Positions 17,878 to 26,362 of a DNA stretch of 64,000 nt are shown here, one piece after another (the stretch's first letter is position 1; every line of letters begins with the position of its first letter). The notes under the pieces are model-generated. The model saw nothing but the letters and a program-made list of their open reading frames with translations. It did not search any database and was not told the origin of the DNA. Source of the stretch: Clostridium scatologenes (GTDB lineage Bacteria > Bacillota > Clostridia > Clostridiales > Clostridiaceae); the NCBI RefSeq assembly GCF_000968375.1, contig NZ_CP009933.1, positions 4,650,001 through 4,714,000 of the forward strand, read 5' to 3'. Made by a program: the position numbers and the translations under genes.

Positions 17878-19887
17878 TTAAAGAGAAGTTAAATCTATTC
17901 CATATTTTTTGCATTTTAAAGATACAGTTCTATGAGTAATTCCTAAGGCCTTTCCAGCTTTATTGTAGCTTTTGTAGGTCTTCATAGCTAAAGTTATCAA
18001 TTCCTTTTCATATTGTTCTAAAGGCTGAAGTTTACCATTTTTAAGGTTTATCAAAGAACCAGTTTCTAATTCACCATTTTTAATGTAAAAAGGTAAGTCT
18101 TTTTCTGTTATTAAGTTGTTTTCACACATGTTTATAGCTCTTTCTATGATATTTTCTAATTCTCTTATGTTTCCAGGCCAATGGTATTCCTGCAAATGCA
18201 TAAGTGATTTTTTATCTATGCCTGTAACATTTTTATTGAGCTTAATATTCATTTTCTGAATAAAGTGTTCTACTAGAAGATTTATATCTTCTTTTCTATT
18301 TCTTAAAGGAGGAAGAATGATGCTTATAACGTTTAATCTATAGTATAAATCTTCCCTAAACTTATCTTCCTTTATCATTTGTTCAAGATTTCTATTAGTA
18401 GCGGCAATTATTCTTATATCTACTATTTGGGTAGTAAGCCCACCAACACTTTCAAATTCTCTTTCCTGAAGCACTCTTAATAATTTAACTTGCATAGATA
18501 CAGGCATGTCTCCAATTTCATCTAAGAATAAAGTACCACCATTGGCTATATTAAATTTTCCAGGTTTACTTTTAATTGCACCTGTAAAGGCACCTTTCTC
18601 ATATCCAAATAGCTCACTTTCAAGTAAGTTTTCTGGGATAGCAGCACAATTAACTCTAACAAAAGGTTTATTTTTTCTATTACTATTATTATGAATAGCC
18701 TTAGCAATAAGCTCTTTACCTGTTCCGCTTTCACCACGAATTAATACAGTAGATGGAGAATTAGAAGCTTTTTGTGCCATAAATAAACAATCCTTAAGGG
18801 AGCTGCTGCAGCCTATTATAGAACTAAAAGAACTGCTAAAATTATGTCTGTTCAATTCATCTTTATAATAGTTCAGTTCTTCTTCTGATTTTTCAAGTTT
18901 TTTTACTAAGTCTTTGATTTCATCTACAGTTTTTGATATTGAAATAACACCTTTAAATATACCATCTATAAAAATAGGTTCTATTGTAGAAATTATATTT
19001 ACACTATCTTTGCGATAAACCTTATTTTCAACTGGTGTTTTTGTATTAAATACTTTGATTCGTAGCCCACTTGGAGATATATTGGCTAAATCTTTACCTA
19101 CAATGTCTTTATTTTTTATACCAAAGTGCTTTTCATAAGATGGGTTTACATAACTTATAATTCTTCTATCGTCTACAAAGCAAATTAAGTCATGAGATGC
19201 TTCTAATATTTTTTTGAATTTTTCGTTTAACTCTTTAATACCTATTAATTCAGATATATCTTGAAATACTCCTAAAGCCCCAATAATTTTGTCATTAGAA
19301 AATATTGGAGATCTATTAGTTAAAACAAGACGATTGTTTATATATTGAGTTTCTCCAACTTTACGTTCTTTTGAGGTGACTATATTTGGCAAATCAGAAG
19401 TTGGAATAATGTCCTTTACAAAGTAACCTATGACATCCTCTAATTTTTTATGAACTATTTTAAGTGCATAGTCATTCATTGCTGTAATATATCCGTTTAC
19501 ATCAATAACCAGTATTCCAACAGGAATATTTTCCACTATTTGAGCATAGGCAATGGTATTTTCTTCAATTATGTCATCTATTTTAGACAAAACTGAATTA
19601 TTACTGTTTGCAATATACATGGTTATAAAATTACACAGTTCTAATACTGCATGTTGACCATTTATAGAGTTTTCTTTGCATGAGATTTCGACCATTTCAC
19701 CTTCTCTTATTTTTAAAGATAATAAGGCTAACATGCTTATAGCTAAAGGTTCTTTTGTAGATGAATTGCTCATATATAGGTTTATTCCATACTTATTTTT
19801 CAATTCCGTAGCTCTATGAACTATCATAGCCGCAATTCGTGTATGTATTCCGTTATGTATTGTTATGGTTATACTGTTTTTATACAT
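17878..19887 (-). CDS. Sigma-54-dependent activator with an HPr-like N-terminal domain
   Basis: 669-residue enhancer-binding protein. Residues 1-90 resemble the PTS phosphocarrier HPr: NGIHTR carries His15 at the phospho-His position and AISMLALLSLKIREG aligns with the regulatory Ser46 region. Two PAS-like domains follow (about 105-210 and 225-330). The AAA+ module has Walker A GESGTGKE, the sigma-54 contact loop GAFTGA and Walker B TLFLDEIGD. A Fis-type helix-turn-helix ends the protein (AGKALGITHRTVSLKCKKY). The ATG at 19887 is chosen because AAGGAG precedes it. It diverges from ptsI, which has a sigma-54 promoter and palindromic upstream sites, so ptsI is the likely target. Phosphorylation by enzyme I is inferred. 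Confidence 0.92.
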   Translation of the reverse strand: MYKNSITITIHNGIHTRIAAMIVHRATELKNKYGINLYMSNSSTKEPLAISMLALLSLKIREGEMVEISCKENSINGQHAVLELCNFITMYIANSNNSVLSKIDDIIEENTIAYAQIVENIPVGILVIDVNGYITAMNDYALKIVHKKLEDVIGYFVKDIIPTSDLPNIVTSKERKVGETQYINNRLVLTNRSPIFSNDKIIGALGVFQDISELIGIKELNEKFKKILEASHDLICFVDDRRIISYVNPSYEKHFGIKNKDIVGKDLANISPSGLRIKVFNTKTPVENKVYRKDSVNIISTIEPIFIDGIFKGVISISKTVDEIKDLVKKLEKSEEELNYYKDELNRHNFSSSFSSIIGCSSSLKDCLFMAQKASNSPSTVLIRGESGTGKELIAKAIHNNSNRKNKPFVRVNCAAIPENLLESELFGYEKGAFTGAIKSKPGKFNIANGGTLFLDEIGDMPVSMQVKLLRVLQEREFESVGGLTTQIVDIRIIAATNRNLEQMIKEDKFREDLYYRLNVISIILPPLRNRKEDINLLVEHFIQKMNIKLNKNVTGIDKKSLMHLQEYHWPGNIRELENIIERAINMCENNLITEKDLPFYIKNGELETGSLINLKNGKLQPLEQYEKELITLAMKTYKSYNKAGKALGITHRTVSLKCKKYGIDLTSL

Positions 19888-19900
19888 AATCCATCTCCTT

Positions 19901-19918
19901 TTGATAAAAAATATCATA
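19901..19918. promoter_or_regulatory. Imperfect third activator-site candidate
   Basis: TTGATA and TATCA half-sites flank an A-run just upstream of the activator SD, resembling the two perfect palindromes further upstream. It could mediate autoregulation; the spacing between half-sites is longer than in the perfect copies. Confidence 0.35.
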
Positions 19919-19932
19919 TAGATACGTAAAAG

Positions 19933-19949
19933 TTGATAAAATTTATCAA
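19933..19949. promoter_or_regulatory. Upstream activator site 1 for the sigma-54 activator
   Basis: Perfect 17-bp palindrome TTGATAAAATTTATCAA in the divergent intergenic region. Its centre lies 101 bp from that of a second copy and about 250 bp before the -24/-12 promoter, typical of enhancer sites. Confidence 0.7.
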
Positions 19950-20033
19950 GTATAATATTAACCTAAAAATCATTGTAAGTCTAGACGTTAAAGCCAATTT
20001 TTAAATCACTTTATAATAATATAATGGTTTGAA

Positions 20034-20050
20034 TTGATAAATTTTATCAA
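20034..20050. promoter_or_regulatory. Upstream activator site 2 for the sigma-54 activator
   Basis: Perfect 17-bp palindrome TTGATAAATTTTATCAA, identical to site 1 except at the central base. It lies about 145 bp upstream of the -24 element of ptsI. Confidence 0.7.
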
Positions 20051-20178
20051 TATTTTTCAACTATAATATTATGCAACATAAGTGAAATTAAAAAAATTAT
20101 ATTCTAAAATTCAAATTTTTATTAATAAATGAGAGTTTTTGTGGAATGCTTTGAAGTTGATTTTAAATTTTTAAAAAA

Positions 20179-20195
20179 TTGGCATGAAAATTGCT
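20179..20195 (+). promoter_or_regulatory. Sigma-54 (-24/-12) promoter of ptsI
   Basis: TTGGCATGAAAATTGCT matches the sigma-54 consensus with GG (20181-20182) and GC (20193-20194) 12 bp apart. It lies about 100 bp upstream of ptsI and downstream of two palindromic enhancer sites. The spacing and elements are seen directly; use by the adjacent activator is inferred. Confidence 0.88.
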
Positions 20196-20296
20196 ATAAA
20201 ATATTTTAGATTTAAACAATTACATTAAAATAGAAATTTAGTTTTAAAATATAGAATTTGATAAATTGTAATTATTCTGAGGAGGAAAAGTAAAAG

Positions 20297-21913
20297 ATGA
20301 AAAAAGGAATTGCAGCTTCAAAAGGATATGCTATAGGCAAGGTATTAATAAAAGAGGTCAATGAAGTTAAAGTTGAAGAAAGAAAAATAGAAGATATACA
20401 GTCAGAAAAAGATAGGTTTAAAAAATCATTAGATGCTTCAAGGGATCAATTGACTAAAATAAAAGAAAAAGCAGAAAAGGAAATGGGAGCTGATAAAGCA
20501 GCTGTATTTGAAAGTCATATGATGTTATTAGATGATCCTGAATTTGCAGGTGCAGTTGATATAGCAATAGAAAATGATAAAATCAACGCTGAAAAGGCTC
20601 TTGAGAATGTTTCAACTATGTATGCTGGTATATTTGAAGCTATGGAAGATGAATATATGAGAGAAAGAGGCGCTGATGTAAAAGATGTTAGTAAGAGAAT
20701 TCTTGCTAATCTTGCTGGAAAAATATCAGCAGATTCAGAAGAAATGGAAGCTAATACAATAATAGTTGCTCATGACTTAACACCTTCAGATACTGCACAA
20801 CTTGATAAGAGCAAAGTTATAGCTTTTTTAACTAATATAGGAGGAAGGACTTCGCATAGTGCTATAATGGCAAGAACTTTAGAAATTCCAGCTGTTGTAG
20901 GTTTAAATGATATAACAACTTCAGTAAAAAATGGTGACACAGTAGTTGTAGATGGTAATGAAGGTACAGTTATAATAAATCCAGATGATAATACTGTTAA
21001 GGAATATGAAGCTAAAATAGAAGCTTATGAAAAAGAAAAAGGAGAACTTAAGAAGCTTATAAGTGTAAAAACTGTTACTAAAGCTGGAAAGAGAGTAGAA
21101 GTAGCAGGAAATATAGGAAAGCCACAGGATGTTCATCAGGTTTTAGAAAATGGTGGAGATGCTATAGGACTTTTTAGAACAGAGTTTTTATACATGGATA
21201 GAAATGATATGCCAACTGAAGAAGAACAATTTGATGCATACAAATACGCAGTAGAGAAGATGGAAGGAAGATCAGTTGTAATTAGAACACTAGATATAGG
21301 TGGAGATAAGAAGTTACCATATTTACCATTGCCAGAAGAGATGAATCCTTTCTTAGGATACAGAGCTATAAGACTTTGTCTTGATAGAAAAGATATATTT
21401 AAAGTTCAATTAAGAGCTTTACTTAGAGCTTCAGCTTTTGGTAATTTGAAAATAATGTTCCCAATGATAGCTTCTTTAGAAGAGTTTCTACAAGCAAAAA
21501 AGGTTCTAAATGAGTGTATGGAAGAATTGAAAGAAGAAGGAAAAGCGTTTAACGCAGAGTTAGAAACAGGAATAATGGTAGAAATACCTGCAGCAGCAGT
21601 ATGTGCAGATGAGCTTGCGAAACACGTTGACTTTTTTAGTATAGGAACCAACGATCTAATACAGTATACTTTGGCGGCAGATAGAATGAATGAGAAAATA
21701 TCATACCTTTATAATCCAATGCATCCAGCAGTGTTAAAGCTTATAAAAATGACTATAGAAGCTGCTCATAAAGAAGGAAAATGGTGTGGTATGTGTGGAG
21801 AAATGGCTGGAGATGAAAAAGCTATTCCTACACTAGTAGAGTATGGGTTAGATGAATTTTCAATGAGTGCATCGTCTATATTAAAAGCAAAACAATTAAT
21901 AATGGAAAATTAA
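20297..21913 (+). CDS. ptsI: PTS enzyme I (phosphoenolpyruvate-protein phosphotransferase)
   Basis: First enzyme of the phosphotransferase system, moving phosphate from phosphoenolpyruvate to HPr in the cytosol. The phospho-histidine motif GGRTSHSAIMAR, the FRTEFLYMDR and GGDKKLPYL phosphoenolpyruvate-binding segments and the catalytic cysteine loop KWCGMCGEMAGD are intact. 538 residues is normal length. A GAGGAGG SD lies before the ATG. It is expressed from its own sigma-54 promoter and followed by a terminator, so it is monocistronic here. No HPr gene or EII genes adjoin it. Confidence 0.97.
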   Translation: MKKGIAASKGYAIGKVLIKEVNEVKVEERKIEDIQSEKDRFKKSLDASRDQLTKIKEKAEKEMGADKAAVFESHMMLLDDPEFAGAVDIAIENDKINAEKALENVSTMYAGIFEAMEDEYMRERGADVKDVSKRILANLAGKISADSEEMEANTIIVAHDLTPSDTAQLDKSKVIAFLTNIGGRTSHSAIMARTLEIPAVVGLNDITTSVKNGDTVVVDGNEGTVIINPDDNTVKEYEAKIEAYEKEKGELKKLISVKTVTKAGKRVEVAGNIGKPQDVHQVLENGGDAIGLFRTEFLYMDRNDMPTEEEQFDAYKYAVEKMEGRSVVIRTLDIGGDKKLPYLPLPEEMNPFLGYRAIRLCLDRKDIFKVQLRALLRASAFGNLKIMFPMIASLEEFLQAKKVLNECMEELKEEGKAFNAELETGIMVEIPAAAVCADELAKHVDFFSIGTNDLIQYTLAADRMNEKISYLYNPMHPAVLKLIKMTIEAAHKEGKWCGMCGEMAGDEKAIPTLVEYGLDEFSMSASSILKAKQLIMEN

Positions 21914-21946
21914 TTTAGATAGCTTATTAAACTTAATATATAGAGT

Positions 21947-21989
21947 AAAACCTGATTAGAAATTTTATTCCAATCAGGTTTTATTTTAT
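21947..21989 (+). terminator. Terminator after ptsI
   Basis: AAAACCTGATT (21947-21957) pairs with AATCAGGTTTT (21972-21982), followed by a T-rich tail. Confidence 0.88.
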
Positions 21990-22101
21990 ATTTAAAACAT
22001 TATCTTTAAACTGCATTTTAGTATATAATATAAATAGATTAAGCATTATTTCTAAAAAGATTTATTGAAAATATTTGTGCAATAATAAGGAGGAAATTAA
22101 T

Positions 22102-22872
22102 ATGAAAAACTTAAAGAAAAAAAGATTAGTTACAATTGCTTGTTCAATATCAGTGCTTTTATCCTTAGCTTTTACAGGATGCTCAGGGAATAAGGAAAAG
22201 AATACATCAACAAATAATGATACAACATCTACTCAAAAAAGTGGTTCAGAAAAGAATACTTCTTCAGAACAAGTTAACCAAAAAAAACAGGAAGCAAAAC
22301 CTCAAGCTAAAAGCACAAATACTAAAAGTTCTAGCACTATTAAATTTGCAAAGGAACAATTAGATAAAAGTGAAAAACCAAAGTTTAATACTGCTTTGAA
22401 AAATTCAACTAATGGCACATATGAAGCATGTATAGAAGGTAAAGGAGAAGAGGCATCAGAAGAAGGTATAGGCAAAATATTTGTAAAAAATGCTAATGGA
22501 AATAACTTTACCTACGAAGTTATAGGAAATAATAAGATTTCACCTAGAAATATAGAGTGGGTGGATGATGAAAATTTATTAGTTGTAATAGGATCATCTC
22601 AAGGAACTGTTTCTAAGGGTGGTAACTTATATATGCTAAATGTAAGTACAGGAAACGTTTCAACAATTATAGAAACATCAGATAAAAAACAGCAAGTAAT
22701 GTCAGCAAAAAAATCTGGAAATAACATAAGCTTGAAGGTTACTGTATATGAAGACGATAATTATGATAAATCTCATATAGAAAACTGGACTATTTATTCT
22801 TTTGATTCAAGCTTAAATAGATCAATGGAAGTAAAAAATTCTGAAGGAAAGGTTTTATATACAGTTAACTAA
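22102..22872 (+). CDS. Lipoprotein with DUF4652-like domain
   Basis: 256-residue predicted lipoprotein of unknown function. A basic N-terminus and hydrophobic segment lead to the lipobox FTGC (Cys about residue 26). A low-complexity Lys/Ser/Thr/Asn linker follows to about residue 90. The C-terminal half resembles DUF4652 proteins of clostridia (for example IGKIFVKNANGNNFTYEV and GGNLYMLNVSTGNVSTI, beta-rich). The ATG at 22102 has GGAGG upstream; the longer frame from 22075 would remove the SD. The TPR gene follows after 28 nt. Confidence 0.75.
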   Translation: MKNLKKKRLVTIACSISVLLSLAFTGCSGNKEKNTSTNNDTTSTQKSGSEKNTSSEQVNQKKQEAKPQAKSTNTKSSSTIKFAKEQLDKSEKPKFNTALKNSTNGTYEACIEGKGEEASEEGIGKIFVKNANGNNFTYEVIGNNKISPRNIEWVDDENLLVVIGSSQGTVSKGGNLYMLNVSTGNVSTIIETSDKKQQVMSAKKSGNNISLKVTVYEDDNYDKSHIENWTIYSFDSSLNRSMEVKNSEGKVLYTVN

Positions 22873-22900
22873 GGAAAATAGCATTAAGGGGAACTTAAGC

Positions 22901-24136
22901 ATGGATAGATCTAAGAAGATATATATTAAGGCATCAAATAAATATAATAATGGTTATATAGATAAAGCTATGGATTTATGTGAAGAAAGTATATCATTGG
23001 ATATAAAAAATGCAGCATCTATAAATCTTAAAGGATTGTTACATTATTTAAAGGGAGATATAGATAGTGCTCGAAAGCTTTGGAAGATGAATCATCAAAT
23101 AAATAATGATGGAGTTTCAGAAAAATATTTAGCTAGTACTAAAAGTGATGAGAGTAGATTATATACTTATGAAAAAGCAATATCACTTATAAAAGGATTA
23201 TATATAAATGAAGCATTAGATCTTTTGGAACAATGTTCAGAAAGTGATTATAATTACATTAATGTAAATAATTACAAAGCTTTGTGCTATATAAAAAAAG
23301 GTCAGTATGATAAAGCTATAGATAGTATAGAAAATGTGATGAAAATAGATAAAAACAATAGTATGGCTAAAGAGAACAAAAAAGTATTAGTAAAATGTGG
23401 AGTTATAAAAAATAAAATTGACACTAAACAGGCTATTTATTGTTTAATAGGTGTGTTGCTAATAATTGTAGTAACATTTGGAAGTACAGCTATATTTAAA
23501 AAAGTAAAAAGTAATGTAGCTAAATCTCATAGTGCAAAGACATCAAAAGTAAATGTAGAAAAAGTAGCTAATAATAATGGAAATAAAGCAACTAAAGAAG
23601 CTCCAAAAAAAATTCAGCAGGAAGCTTTTCCAGCAGATAAAATTAAAAGTGATATTCAAAATAAAAATTTTGATAATCTATATGATGATTATATAAGATG
23701 GAAAGATAAAAATATATCCAATGATGATAAAGAAGTTATCTCCAGCGTTATTAATATATTGAAAAACGAAGGCGTAGAATATTTCTATGGAAAAGGGGAT
23801 GGGTATATAAATAGTCAAGATATTCCTAATGCTAAAAATAATCTTACAAAAGCTTATGAAATAGGATCAGATAACTATTTATATCCTCATATAATTTATA
23901 TGTTAGGAACTAGTTTTTATTTATCAAGTGACCCACAAAATGCTATAAAATATTACACTCAATATGATGAAAAATATGGGACAGATGATTATGAAGAAAC
24001 AGTACTGTATGCTTTAGCTACTATGTATAAGGATTTGGATAAAGATAAAGCAGCCACTTATGCTCAAAAATTAGTAGATAAATATCCTAAGTCAATATAT
24101 AATAATTCTGTAATAAAAAGTTTAATAAGAAAATAA
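22901..24136 (+). CDS. TPR-repeat membrane protein
   Basis: 411-residue protein of unknown function. Tetratricopeptide-like repeats cover about residues 1-165, a single transmembrane helix (IYCLIGVLLIIVVTFGSTAIF) lies near residues 182-202, and a second helical-repeat region near the C-terminus (YPHIIYMLGTSFYLSSDPQ onwards) is preceded by a charged linker. The two repeat regions would lie on opposite sides of the membrane. It is preceded by GGGG and sits 28 nt after the lipoprotein gene, suggesting a two-gene envelope-associated operon. Confidence 0.78.
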   Translation: MDRSKKIYIKASNKYNNGYIDKAMDLCEESISLDIKNAASINLKGLLHYLKGDIDSARKLWKMNHQINNDGVSEKYLASTKSDESRLYTYEKAISLIKGLYINEALDLLEQCSESDYNYINVNNYKALCYIKKGQYDKAIDSIENVMKIDKNNSMAKENKKVLVKCGVIKNKIDTKQAIYCLIGVLLIIVVTFGSTAIFKKVKSNVAKSHSAKTSKVNVEKVANNNGNKATKEAPKKIQQEAFPADKIKSDIQNKNFDNLYDDYIRWKDKNISNDDKEVISSVINILKNEGVEYFYGKGDGYINSQDIPNAKNNLTKAYEIGSDNYLYPHIIYMLGTSFYLSSDPQNAIKYYTQYDEKYGTDDYEETVLYALATMYKDLDKDKAATYAQKLVDKYPKSIYNNSVIKSLIRK

Positions 24137-24171
24137 AAAATGAACAAAACGATAATCATTATTAACAACTA

Positions 24172-24230
24172 TTGACTAAACAAAAAATATAACATAAAAT
24201 TAAAATATAAAGCATACCTTAATAAGGTAT
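24172..24230 (+). promoter_or_regulatory. Promoter of the thioredoxin genes with a 5' hairpin
   Basis: TTGACT (24172-24177) and TAAAAT (24195-24200) are separated by 17 bp. Downstream, ATACCTT and AAGGTAT form a 7-bp hairpin (24214-24230) just before the SD GGAGGG. The hairpin may be an operator or a 5' stabilising stem. Confidence 0.65.
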
Positions 24231-24247
24231 AAATGGAGGGATAAGTT

Positions 24248-24565
24248 ATGATACAAGAAATAAAAGATATGGATTTTTCAAAGATTGTTCAAGAATCTTC
24301 TAAACCTGTAGTTGTGGACTTTTGGGCTTCTTGGTGTGGACCTTGCAAAATGTTAGCTCCTGTAATAGATGAAATTTCTGAAGAGCTTAATGATAAAGTA
24401 GAATTTTTAAAATTGAATGTAGATGAAAATCCTGTAACATCAAATCAGTATAGAGTAGCAAGTATACCAACGGTTATGATATTTAAGGATGGAAAAGTAG
24501 TAGATACTCTAGTAGGATTTAGACCAAAGGAAGCAATAAAGGATGTTATAGAAAAACATATTTAA
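24248..24565 (+). CDS. trxA: Thioredoxin
   Basis: Small disulfide reductase of 105 residues. The active site WASWCGPCKM and the cis-proline motif ASIPTVMIF are intact. It is followed, after a terminator-like hairpin, by a thioredoxin reductase-type gene that is its expected electron donor. Confidence 0.96.
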   Translation: MIQEIKDMDFSKIVQESSKPVVVDFWASWCGPCKMLAPVIDEISEELNDKVEFLKLNVDENPVTSNQYRVASIPTVMIFKDGKVVDTLVGFRPKEAIKDVIEKHI

Positions 24566-24583
24566 TATTGTGAATGAAACAGC

Positions 24584-24619
24584 AATGACAAATTAGCAAA
24601 AGTTAATTTGTCATTTTTT
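24584..24619 (+). terminator. Terminator/attenuator between trxA and the reductase gene
   Basis: AATGACAAATTA (24584-24595) pairs with TAATTTGTCATT (24604-24615) followed by T residues. The SD of the reductase gene begins just after it, so it may set the ratio of the two proteins. Confidence 0.8.
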
Positions 24620-24637
24620 CAAAAGGAGGTTGATTGT

Positions 24638-25498
24638 ATGTCTAATAAATATGATATAGCAATAATAGGTACAGGACCAGCAGGATTATCAGCTGCTATA
24701 AATGCAAAAATCAGAAATAAAAAAGTTATATTGTTTGGTATTAAAGAATTAAGTAATAAGCTGCTAAAAGCACCAAAAATAAATAACTATTTGGGATTTT
24801 ATGATGTTACAGGTGAACAGCTAAAAGGTAAATTTCAAAAGCATATTGAAGCTATGAATATAGACATAGTAAATGAAAAAATAAATGCTGTATATGCAAT
24901 GGGATCACACTTTACTTTGATGGTAAATGAAAAGATGTATGAAGCAAAATCTGTTATTTTAGCTACAGGCATGGAATATACAAAGCCATTAAAAGGTGAG
25001 GAAGAATTCTTAGGTAGAGGAGTGGGATATTGTGCCACTTGCGATGCGCCATTGTATCGAGGTAAAACTGTTACTATCATAGGATATAATAGAGAAGCGG
25101 AAGAAGAAGCTAATTATGTAGCAGAATTGACTAGTAAACTTTATTATGTGCCTATGTATGAAGGGAAATATAATTTAAGTGATACTATTGAAATAATAAA
25201 AGATAAGCCAATAGAAATTAAGGGAGAAGACAGAGTTAAAAATTTAATGATGAAGAATAAAGACATCATTACAGATGGAGTTTTTGTACTAAAGGATAGT
25301 GTATCACCAAATCAGCTTGTTCCTGGTATAGAAATGCAAAATGGTCATATTAAAGTAGATATAGATATGAAAACTAATATTGCAGGCTGTTTTGCAGCAG
25401 GAGATTGTGTAGGTAAGCCTTATCAATATATAAAAGCAGCAGGTCAAGGTCAAATAGCAGCTTTAAATGCTGTTGCATATTTGGATTCTTTAAAATAG
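24638..25498 (+). CDS. Thioredoxin reductase-like flavoprotein lacking the NADPH motif
   Basis: 286-residue FAD protein related to TrxB. The FAD-binding GTGPAGLSAA, the redox pair CATC in GYCATCDAPLYRG and the FAD-ribityl motif AAGDCVGKPYQ are present. The NADPH-binding signature (GGGDSA and the HRR-type loop) expected after the redox site is replaced by IIGYNREAEEEAN, and the domain is short. This is the hallmark of ferredoxin-dependent flavin thioredoxin reductases and related deviant forms described in clostridia. The ATG at 24638 follows AAGGAGG. Confidence 0.85.
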   Translation: MSNKYDIAIIGTGPAGLSAAINAKIRNKKVILFGIKELSNKLLKAPKINNYLGFYDVTGEQLKGKFQKHIEAMNIDIVNEKINAVYAMGSHFTLMVNEKMYEAKSVILATGMEYTKPLKGEEEFLGRGVGYCATCDAPLYRGKTVTIIGYNREAEEEANYVAELTSKLYYVPMYEGKYNLSDTIEIIKDKPIEIKGEDRVKNLMMKNKDIITDGVFVLKDSVSPNQLVPGIEMQNGHIKVDIDMKTNIAGCFAAGDCVGKPYQYIKAAGQGQIAALNAVAYLDSLK

Positions 25499-25500
25499 AT

Positions 25501-25530
25501 TATCCCCACAAATTTTAATTTGTGGGGATA
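25501..25530. terminator. Strong inverted repeat after the reductase gene
   Basis: A perfect 14-bp stem (TATCCCCACAAATT with AATTTGTGGGGATA) and 2-base centre between convergent genes. T-tracts are weak on both sides, but position suggests a bidirectional terminator. Confidence 0.7.
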
Positions 25531-25571
25531 TATATGTGCTTAACTAGGATACTAGCTAAATAAAAATATGT

Positions 25572-26099
25572 CTAATTTACTACAAAGAATACATGGTTTC
25601 CTATGGTTTTAACGTTCTTTTTATTTATACCTTTCATCCATTTACAGGTAGCTATCTTAGGATTATAGAAGAACACGGCTTGACCTGTAGGATCATTTCC
25701 CTTTAGAGCTTGAAGTACTGCTTTATAACTACTTTCATCAGGAACAACATCAATGGAACCATTTTTAACACAAGAAAAAGCACTTTTTTGAGTTATTACT
25801 TCTTCTACTGTTTTAGGAAATTCAGGATATTTTAAACGATTTAATATAACAGAAGCCACAGCAACTTTTCCTTCAAAAGGTTCGCAATTACTTTCAGCAT
25901 AAACTACTTGAGCCATTAAATGTATATCCTTTTGAGTTACATATAACTTTCTACCAGAGTAATTAAAAACTTCAACAATTTGATCTTGTTCTTTAAATAA
26001 AGTAGAGTCTATATTATCAGAACCAGCAGCTTTTACATTAAATAGTGGTGAAAAGCTTGGTACTAATAAAAATATTATGCAAAAAATAAATTTTCTCAA
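25572..26099 (-). CDS. Secreted SleB/CwlJ-type cell-wall hydrolase
   Basis: 175-residue predicted exported peptidoglycan hydrolase. A signal peptide (RKFIFCIIFLLVPSFSPLF) precedes the Hydrolase_2 domain, with the catalytic-type glutamate region AQVVYAESNCEPFEGKVA, then ASVILNRLKYPEFPKT and the C-terminal AVFFYNPKIATCKW. The start is the TTG at 26099, with SD AAGGAGAGG 6 nt upstream. A longer frame reaching 26153 would translate the cyclic-di-AMP riboswitch, so I reject it. It may act in cell-wall remodelling or spore germination; the riboswitch links it to cyclic-di-AMP. Confidence 0.88.
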   Translation of the reverse strand: MRKFIFCIIFLLVPSFSPLFNVKAAGSDNIDSTLFKEQDQIVEVFNYSGRKLYVTQKDIHLMAQVVYAESNCEPFEGKVAVASVILNRLKYPEFPKTVEEVITQKSAFSCVKNGSIDVVPDESSYKAVLQALKGNDPTGQAVFFYNPKIATCKWMKGINKKNVKTIGNHVFFVVN

Positions 26100-26111
26100 T
26101 AAAATCCTCTC

Positions 26112-26240
26112 CTTGTTACCTACGGGGTTAGCTGACGGGTTCGGTAAAGGCATAACCTACGTAAAATACGATTCACCCCAAAAAATTCCGGTTTCCCCGT
26201 GTTTAATAAAAAACTTAGGCTAATGGTAGTATAGCCATGA
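26112..26240 (-). ncRNA. Cyclic-di-AMP riboswitch (ydaO/yuaA type)
   Basis: On the minus strand the leader contains ACGGGGAAACCGGAA, GGGGTGAATC, GTAGG and the highly conserved ACCGAACCCGTCAGCTAAC followed by CCCGTAGG, ending a few bases before the hydrolase SD. This is the ydaO/yuaA aptamer signature, known to bind cyclic-di-AMP and typically switch off cell-wall and osmolyte genes. The 5' boundary is approximate. Confidence 0.93.
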
Positions 26241-26362
26241 ATTAAAAAAAAATACATAGTATAAAAAATTTTATTAATATTTTATAAAATTAATTAAGGT
26301 TTTGATATAAACAATATTAAATTAGTGTATAATTGTAAATATAGATTTTTGTTAGGGCGGTG

